From: CAZUVM01 sp964623885
GTDB taxonomy: Bacteria > Verrucomicrobiota > Verrucomicrobiia > Limisphaerales > UBA8199
Reading direction: 5' to 3'
DNA: 17,743 nt
NCBI GenBank assembly: GCA_964623885.1
Contig: CAZUVM010000010.1
Coordinates: 1-17,743 of the forward strand
A program made the position numbers and the translations under genes. The notes beneath the pieces are model-generated. The model saw nothing but the letters and a program-made list of their open reading frames with translations. It was not told the DNA's origin and ran no database searches. The stretch's first letter is position 1, and the number at the start of each line of letters is the position of its first letter. Shown one piece after another: positions 12,921 through 17,743 of this stretch.

Positions 12921-15761
12921 ATGAATGCGCGTGGTTTTCCTCATCGATTCTCTCGCTCCCATCGAACACCTGACGGAGCTAAAAGTCTGTGGCTGGCATT
13001 TGTGGGCATCCTGGCGTGCGCCATGTTCGCCAGCGGCGCGCCGAAGAAAGTTGCGACTGTGGAAGGGATAACCGAATACCAATTCGATAACGGCCTGCGT
13101 TTGCTTTTCTTCCCGGACGATTCGCAGTCGAGGGTCACAGTGAATCTGACGGTGCTGGTTGGTTCACGCCAGGAAGGATATGGCGAAACCGGGATGGCGC
13201 ACCTGCTGGAACACATGGTTTTTAAAGGGACACCCAGGCATCCGCACGTTCCCAAGGCGCTGCAGGATCACGGCGCTTCATTCAATGGGAGCACATCATT
13301 GGATCGGGTAAACTATTTTGAAACGCTCGCTGCTTCCGACGAAAACCTGGAATTCGCGATCGACCTCGAAGCCGACCGCCTGGTGAACAGCTTTATACGC
13401 AAAGAAGATTTGGATTCGGAGATGACCGTGGTGCGTAACGAGTTCGAGCGTGGCGAGAATTCACCGCAGGGTGTGTTAATGGAGCGCATCGAATCGGTGG
13501 CGTATGACTGGCATAACTACGGGAAGCCGACCATCGGCAATCGCAGCGACATCGAACGAGTACCGATCCAGAACCTGCAGGCTTTTTACAAAAAGTATTA
13601 CCAACCTGACAACGTCATTTTGATTATTGCCGGGAAGTTTGAGCCGGCCAAGGCGCTCGGCTGGGTGACCAAGAATTTCGGCCCGTTGCCTCGGCCTGAA
13701 CGCAAGCTGAACGCGACCTGGACTGAGGAGCCACCGCAGGACGGCGAGCGTTCCGTCACGCTGCGGCGGGTCGGCGACGTTAGCGCAGTCGGCGTGGCTT
13801 ATCATATTCCGGCCGGAGCGCATCCGGACAATGCTGCGCTGCAGGTGCTCGGCAATATTTTGAGCACACGTCCGTCCGGTCGACTTTACCAGACCCTGGT
13901 GGTGACCAAGAAAGCTGCCAGCGCCTACGCCGGCGCGCGACGTCAGCACGATCCCGGGCTGTTCATGGGCGGGGCGGAAGTGCCAGCTGGTTATTCGTTG
14001 GATGAAGCTCGCGACCTGCTGATTGCGACGATTGAGAGCATCGGGACGCAGGGCGTCACGGCGGAAGAGGTCAACCGCGCTCGCCAGCAGATTCTAAGAG
14101 AAAGAGACCGGGCGGCTACCGACACCGCACAGGTCGGTATCGCGCTGAGCGAATGGGCGGCGGAAGGGGATTGGCGGCTCTATTTTATGTCCCGCGACAA
14201 TATTGAGCGCGTCACCGCCGATGACGTGAAGGCAGCCGCCGCAAAGTACCTGGTGCGGAATAATCGCACCGTGGGTCTGTTCATACCCACTGACAAACCG
14301 GAGCGCATTGCCGTGCCGGAAACTCCGGACGTGGCGGCGCTGGTCGCCGATTACAAGGGCAGGGCTCCGATCAGCGAAGGAGAAGTATTCGATCCGACGC
14401 CGGCCAATGTCGAAGCCCGGGTGCAGCGGCTCGAGTTGCCGGAAGGCGTCAAAGTGACGCTGCTTTCAAAAAAATCGCGTGGTCAGGAAGTACACCTGGC
14501 GCTTACGCTGCGGTACGGCAACGACGAAAATCTAAAGGGCTTTGAATCGGCCGCCGGATTCCTGTCCGAACTGATGTTGCATGGCACCAAGAAGCTTTCC
14601 TACCAGCAACTTCGCGACGAGTTGGACCGGCTGGGCGCTTCGTTGGGCACGGGTGGCGGTGGTGGGCGACGCGGCGGACGACGCGGCGGCGGCGCTCCAT
14701 CGGGCGCGCTTGGGTATGTGAACTTCTCGATCCAGGCCCGACGAGACACCTTGCCGGAAGTTCTTAAACTATTGGAGCAGGTGCTGCGCGAACCGGCGTT
14801 GCCGGCGGACGAGTTCGATGTCATGAAGCGCGAGCGGTTGGCCGGTTTGGAGCAAACGAAGACCGAGCCCGGCATGCTCGCGCCGCGGCTGCTGACGCGC
14901 GAGTTGCATCCGCATCCCAAGGATGACGTTCGCTACACGCCGACCATTGATGAGGCGATTGAGCGGCTGCAGGCAGTTACTTACGAACAAGTCGTGCAGC
15001 TATACCGTGATTACGTGGGCTCGCAGGCCGGCGAGCTTACGATCGTCGGCGATTTCGATCCCGATGCTTGCCTGCCGATACTCAAGGAGACTTTGGCCGG
15101 CTGGAAACCAGTCAAGGCTTACGCACGGATTGCCACGCAAGCGCCGCCCGACATCGCTGGTTCGGAGCACAAGATCAACACGCCCGATAAGGCGAACGCA
15201 ACTTTTACCGCCGGCCTGGCGTTTCCAATGCGCGACGATGACCCGGATTATCCTGCCTTGCTGATGGGCAACTACATTTTCGGCAGCGGCACGCTTTCCT
15301 CGCGGCTGGGAGATCGGATTCGGCAGAAGGAAGGCTTGTCTTACGGGGTGACGTCCGGCCTGGGCGTGTCCTCACAAGACCCGAGCGCAGCGTTCACCAT
15401 CACGGCCATTGTGAATCCAAAGAACATTGCGCGCTTGCAGCAATGCGCGGTGGAGGAGCTTGACTTATTATTGCGTAACGGTGTCACCGCCGACGAACTG
15501 GACCGCGCGCGCTCCGGTTACCTCCAGGCATTAAAACTCGGGCGCGGCAGTGATCCGGCGTTAACCGGCACTCTCGGCAACCTGCGATATCTGGGCAGAA
15601 CGATGGCGTGGGAATCAGACCTCGAAAAGAAAATCGCCGGGCTGACTACCGAGCAGGTAAACGTCGCGCTCAAGCGCCATATTGATGCCAAGCGTCTCGT
15701 GATCGTGACGGCTGGAGATTTTGGCACGGCTACCACCGAGACATTGAACGCGAAGCCGTAG
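12921..15761 (+). CDS. Secreted two-domain M16 family zinc peptidase
   Basis: The 946-residue protein has a signal peptide (hydrophobic SLWLAFVGILACAMFASGA, 22-40, after a long basic N-region). The first M16 module carries the inverted zinc motif HLLEH (His94, Glu97, His98) in GMAHLLEHMVFKGT, with Glu174 in VVRNEFERGENS at the usual distance as third ligand. The second module (from about 505) lacks HxxEH and has FLSELMLHGTKK at the equivalent place, as expected for the inactive half. It is therefore a pitrilysin/PqqL-like periplasmic or outer-surface peptidase that degrades peptides in a closed chamber. An unusual Gly/Arg-rich stretch (579-591) lies in the second half. ATG 12921 is the only suitable start. 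The stop is 7 nt from the convergent argA-like gene. Confidence 0.92.
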   Translation: MNARGFPHRFSRSHRTPDGAKSLWLAFVGILACAMFASGAPKKVATVEGITEYQFDNGLRLLFFPDDSQSRVTVNLTVLVGSRQEGYGETGMAHLLEHMVFKGTPRHPHVPKALQDHGASFNGSTSLDRVNYFETLAASDENLEFAIDLEADRLVNSFIRKEDLDSEMTVVRNEFERGENSPQGVLMERIESVAYDWHNYGKPTIGNRSDIERVPIQNLQAFYKKYYQPDNVILIIAGKFEPAKALGWVTKNFGPLPRPERKLNATWTEEPPQDGERSVTLRRVGDVSAVGVAYHIPAGAHPDNAALQVLGNILSTRPSGRLYQTLVVTKKAASAYAGARRQHDPGLFMGGAEVPAGYSLDEARDLLIATIESIGTQGVTAEEVNRARQQILRERDRAATDTAQVGIALSEWAAEGDWRLYFMSRDNIERVTADDVKAAAAKYLVRNNRTVGLFIPTDKPERIAVPETPDVAALVADYKGRAPISEGEVFDPTPANVEARVQRLELPEGVKVTLLSKKSRGQEVHLALTLRYGNDENLKGFESAAGFLSELMLHGTKKLSYQQLRDELDRLGASLGTGGGGGRRGGRRGGGAPSGALGYVNFSIQARRDTLPEVLKLLEQVLREPALPADEFDVMKRERLAGLEQTKTEPGMLAPRLLTRELHPHPKDDVRYTPTIDEAIERLQAVTYEQVVQLYRDYVGSQAGELTIVGDFDPDACLPILKETLAGWKPVKAYARIATQAPPDIAGSEHKINTPDKANATFTAGLAFPMRDDDPDYPALLMGNYIFGSGTLSSRLGDRIRQKEGLSYGVTSGLGVSSQDPSAAFTITAIVNPKNIARLQQCAVEELDLLLRNGVTADELDRARSGYLQALKLGRGSDPALTGTLGNLRYLGRTMAWESDLEKKIAGLTTEQVNVALKRHIDAKRLVIVTAGDFGTATTETLNAKP

Positions 15762-15768
15762 AACCGCG

Positions 15769-17049
15769 CTACTTCAGTTTCTTGACCAGTACCTTCGAGT
15801 TCCGACCGCTTTGGTCGTATTTTTCGCGACGGCCTGGAGGCAGGTCGTCGGGCGAGCCTTCGGCGAAACCTGCTTTCGATTGGAAATAGGTGAACGCCTG
15901 CGTTGAAAGAGTGATCAGTTCGTTCAATCCGAGATCGCGGGCTTTGTTTTCAGTGAACTGGATGAGTTTGCGTCCAATGCCGTGGTTTTCATGTGCGGGG
16001 CTGACGTACAAGCAAGCCAGTTCACCTTTGTTCAGCTCCGGGTAGGAGTGCAACGCAACGCAGGCGACCGGGTTCTTATCAATCTCGAATATGTAATAAT
16101 CCGCGAGCTGCTTTTCGACGCTCGCGCGAGTCCGTTTGGCCAACTCCTCTGTTTCGACGGAAGATTTGATGAGATTGATAATGCTGCGGACGTCCTTTTT
16201 CATCGCGCGGCGGATCTGTTGGAATTCGTTGCCATAGATCAGCGTACCGACGCCTTCATTGGTGAAGACCTCGGCCAGCAAACCTTCTTCCAGCGAGCCG
16301 TTGATGACGTGAACGCGGGGCACGCCGGCCTTGCACGCGGCGACGGCATGGATCGCCTTGGAAAGCATCGCCGGATGGACCTGGTCCTTCTGCAAGGCCA
16401 GGACGGATTCGAGATCGGTGATCGGCATTTGGCGAATGACTTTGTCGCGAACCAGAATGCCGTCCTGCCGCGTAATGAACATCAGCTTGGTCGCTTTAAG
16501 TGTTTCGGCGGCTGCCACGGCAATGCTGTCCGAATTCACCCGGTAGGTTTTGCCGTCACCATCGAAACCCAAGGGCGGCAAAACGGGAATGATGCCGTTA
16601 TCGAGCAGTTTTTGGAGCATCTCGACGTCGACACGTTCGACCTTGCCGGTGAGCAAGTGGTCAACGCCATGCAGAATACCAAGCGGATGGGCGATTACGG
16701 CGTTAGTGCATGCTGCCCGCAGATCATTGGCCGAAAGCGCCTCGAGCACCTCGTGGGTGAGGCGATTAGCGGCGGTCAACGCCAGCTTGAAAGTGGGTTC
16801 GTCGGTCACACCGCTGCCGTCCAGGTTCGACGCGGTCACACCTTCCTCGACTGCCATGGCTTCGATTTGAGCTGAGGCGCCATGAACCAGCACGACACGA
16901 ATGTTCAGCGAGCGCAGTACGGCGACATCCATCATGATGTTGCCGAAGTTTTCGTCTGTAACGCTCGCGCCATCGATGCTAATGACGAAGGTGCGTTCCC
17001 GGAATTGCGGGATGTACTGCAGGATGCCGCGCAGGTCAGTTAGTTTCAC
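15769..17049 (-). CDS. argA: N-acetylglutamate synthase (amino-acid kinase + GNAT)
   Basis: The 426-residue protein joins an amino-acid-kinase-like domain (about 1-275; VVLVHGASAQIEA at 52-64, VNSDSIAVAAAETLKATKLMF at 171-191) to a GNAT acetyltransferase domain (about 280-426; acetyl-CoA loop CLYVSPAHENHGIGRKLI at 346-363). It transfers acetyl from acetyl-CoA to glutamate, the first step of arginine synthesis. The position of the catalytic lysine in true N-acetylglutamate kinases (VIK-G-G) reads FVISIDGAS here, which fits the synthase and argues against kinase activity. The kinase-like domain usually binds arginine for feedback control. The start is GTG at 17049; no better ATG lies upstream. 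It stands alone, with no other arg gene nearby. Confidence 0.92.
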   Translation of the reverse strand: MKLTDLRGILQYIPQFRERTFVISIDGASVTDENFGNIMMDVAVLRSLNIRVVLVHGASAQIEAMAVEEGVTASNLDGSGVTDEPTFKLALTAANRLTHEVLEALSANDLRAACTNAVIAHPLGILHGVDHLLTGKVERVDVEMLQKLLDNGIIPVLPPLGFDGDGKTYRVNSDSIAVAAAETLKATKLMFITRQDGILVRDKVIRQMPITDLESVLALQKDQVHPAMLSKAIHAVAACKAGVPRVHVINGSLEEGLLAEVFTNEGVGTLIYGNEFQQIRRAMKKDVRSIINLIKSSVETEELAKRTRASVEKQLADYYIFEIDKNPVACVALHSYPELNKGELACLYVSPAHENHGIGRKLIQFTENKARDLGLNELITLSTQAFTYFQSKAGFAEGSPDDLPPGRREKYDQSGRNSKVLVKKLK

Positions 17050-17105
17050 GTTAGGTCGAGATAATTCGAACGCTGAATGTGTATTCGCTTTTGGAGAGGT
17101 TTCAA

Positions 17106-17198
17106 ATGAAAATTAGAATGTTGGCAGCGATTTGCGCTCGCGGACCAGGTGTGATAGGAGGAAGACATGCCCACAAAACCTATTCCAGACGGATATGA
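17106..17198 (+). CDS. Possible 30-residue leader ORF overlapping the next gene
   Basis: ATG 17106 follows GGAGAGG (17093-17099) with 6-nt spacing, a strong ribosome binding site for this window. The frame encodes a basic peptide (MKIRMLAAICARG...) and ends at TGA 17196-17198, 32 nt inside the VOC gene in another frame. It could be a translated leader peptide, the remnant of an older gene, or chance. No family is recognised. Confidence 0.35.
   Translation: MKIRMLAAICARGPGVIGGRHAHKTYSRRI
17156..17161 (+). promoter_or_regulatory. Strong Shine-Dalgarno site of the VOC gene
   Basis: AGGAGG lies 5 nt before ATG 17167. It is a perfect consensus and fixes the start. Most genes in this window lack such a site, so this gene may be translated unusually well. 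Confidence 0.75.
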
Positions 17199-17658
17199 CA
17201 GTCTTATTCCCTACCTGGTGGTTCGGAACGCGGCTAAAGCTATCGAGTTTTATCAGAAACTGTTCGACGCGACCCAAATCGAGCGCATGGATTATCCGGA
17301 TGGTTCGAAGGTGATGCACGCGGAGTTAAAGATTCGTGGCCACGTGCTCATGCTCGGGGACGAGAACCCGCAAATGAATATTCTCTCGCCGCAATCGCTC
17401 AACGGGCCTCCTCCTTGCAGCGTGTTTATATACGTGCCCGACGTCGACCGGGTGTTTGCTAAAGCCGTTGAACTGGGCTCGAAGGCCGTGATGCCGCCGA
17501 TGGAAATGTTTTGGGGTGATCGCTACGGGAAATTCATCGATCCGTTCGGCCACCACTGGGCGGTGGCAACCCGCGTGAAGGAGCTTTCGAAGGAAGAAAT
17601 GGCCCGTGGCGCGGCGGAGTTTTTCAAACGGCGATCAGCCCAAACGGCGCCGGCTTAG
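17167..17658 (+). CDS. VOC/glyoxalase-fold protein (PhnB-like)
   Basis: The 163-residue protein has two beta-alpha-beta-beta-beta modules: GYDSLIPYLVVRNAAKAIEF (9-28) to HAELKIRGHVLMLGDE (51-66), then CSVFIYVPDVDRVFAKAVELG (84-104) to MFWGDRYGKFIDPFGHHWAV (114-133). The 'WGDRYG.F.DPFGH.W' ending is typical of the PhnB-like branch of the vicinal-oxygen-chelate superfamily. Members include bleomycin-resistance-type and dioxygenase-like proteins; most PhnB-like members have no proven substrate. His51, Glu53 and the H-H at 129-130 are possible ligands. A charged tail (KELSKEEMARGAAEFFKRR) follows the fold. Cytosolic. It is transcribed divergently from the argA-like gene. Confidence 0.88.
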   Translation: MPTKPIPDGYDSLIPYLVVRNAAKAIEFYQKLFDATQIERMDYPDGSKVMHAELKIRGHVLMLGDENPQMNILSPQSLNGPPPCSVFIYVPDVDRVFAKAVELGSKAVMPPMEMFWGDRYGKFIDPFGHHWAVATRVKELSKEEMARGAAEFFKRRSAQTAPA

Positions 17659-17741
17659 AGCAATCCCACTTTCGTTGAATCGACGGAAGATGCTGTGGTC
17701 CAGGCTCTATCGGATCCACTGAGTGGCAATTCTTCTTTGCC
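17655..17741 (-). CDS. Possible 3' end of a minus-strand gene (partial)
   Basis: Read from the right edge on the minus strand, a frame encodes 28 residues (GKEELPLSGSDRAW...DSTKVGLL) and stops at TAA 17657-17655. That stop shares TTAG with the VOC stop, the same tail-to-tail arrangement as at 10121-10124. Another frame is also open here and there is no recognisable homology, so this is only a possibility. Confidence 0.2.
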   Translation of the reverse strand, partial: GKEELPLSGSDRAWTTASSVDSTKVGLL

Positions 17742-17743
17742 TA

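Noticed and set aside
12711..13082. Upstream extension of the STAS frame
   Set aside because: It overlaps the divergent peptidase start and carries no STAS homology. A hydrophobic stretch in it looks incidental.
15982..16875. 297-residue + strand frame
   Set aside because: It is antisense to the well-supported N-acetylglutamate synthase gene, with atypical composition and no domain.
1..17743. tRNA, rRNA, CRISPR array, transposase or phage genes
   Set aside because: Nothing of these kinds could be seen. Intergenic regions are short, there are no regularly spaced repeats with spacers, and no transposase or integrase frame is present.

Overview
The window reads as ordinary chromosome from a moderately GC-rich environmental bacterium, most likely of the Verrucomicrobiota (Pedosphaera/Limisphaerales-like). 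Four things point there: a DUF1800 + DUF1501 gene pair, a giant secreted protein of carboxypeptidase-regulatory-like and putative-Ig repeats with a C-terminal 'YTIQS...GPW...RYYRL' module, dispersed short repeats (ACAGGAT-type palindrome, CCGAA-rich stretch, GCAGGTT/AACCTGC hairpins), and many start codons without a clear Shine-Dalgarno site. This taxonomic call is inference; no rRNA or tRNA is present.

Left part (1-6855, all + strand). The window opens inside the 3' end of a gene. A palindromic dispersed repeat follows, then a tight three-gene unit: a multi-pass membrane protein, a Tat-type DUF1800 protein and a DUF1501 protein without its own signal peptide. Next come a small hypothetical gene, an intergenic stretch with short repeats and a possible promoter/operator, and the 861-residue secreted modular protein.

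Middle (6961-10124, + strand). An aldo/keto reductase, a SufS-like PLP enzyme of the 'cysteine desulfurase-like' group that lacks the usual active-site cysteine context, and a secreted HEFSH zinc metallopeptidase. The first two genes are 10 nt apart and probably co-transcribed.

Minus-strand block (12710 down to 10121). A STAS anti-sigma-factor antagonist and an RsbW-type HATPase switch kinase lie 3 nt apart. They are followed by a cytosolic alkaline-phosphatase-superfamily phosphodiesterase and by the broken C-terminal half of a Ser/Thr protein kinase. The kinase homology stops at a cluster of hairpin repeats. No sigma factor or PP2C phosphatase is visible, so the targets of the switch must be elsewhere.

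Right part (12921-17743). A two-domain secreted M16 zinc peptidase is divergent from the STAS gene. It converges, 7 nt apart, on an amino-acid-kinase/GNAT N-acetylglutamate synthase (first step of arginine synthesis). Last is a VOC/glyoxalase-fold protein with a strong ribosome binding site, possibly preceded by a short leader ORF.

I see no convincing new defence, mobile or biosynthetic system. The most notable points are the repeat-associated kinase remnant, the signal-less DUF1501 partner, the isolated partner-switch pair, and the paired direct repeats upstream of the giant secreted protein.
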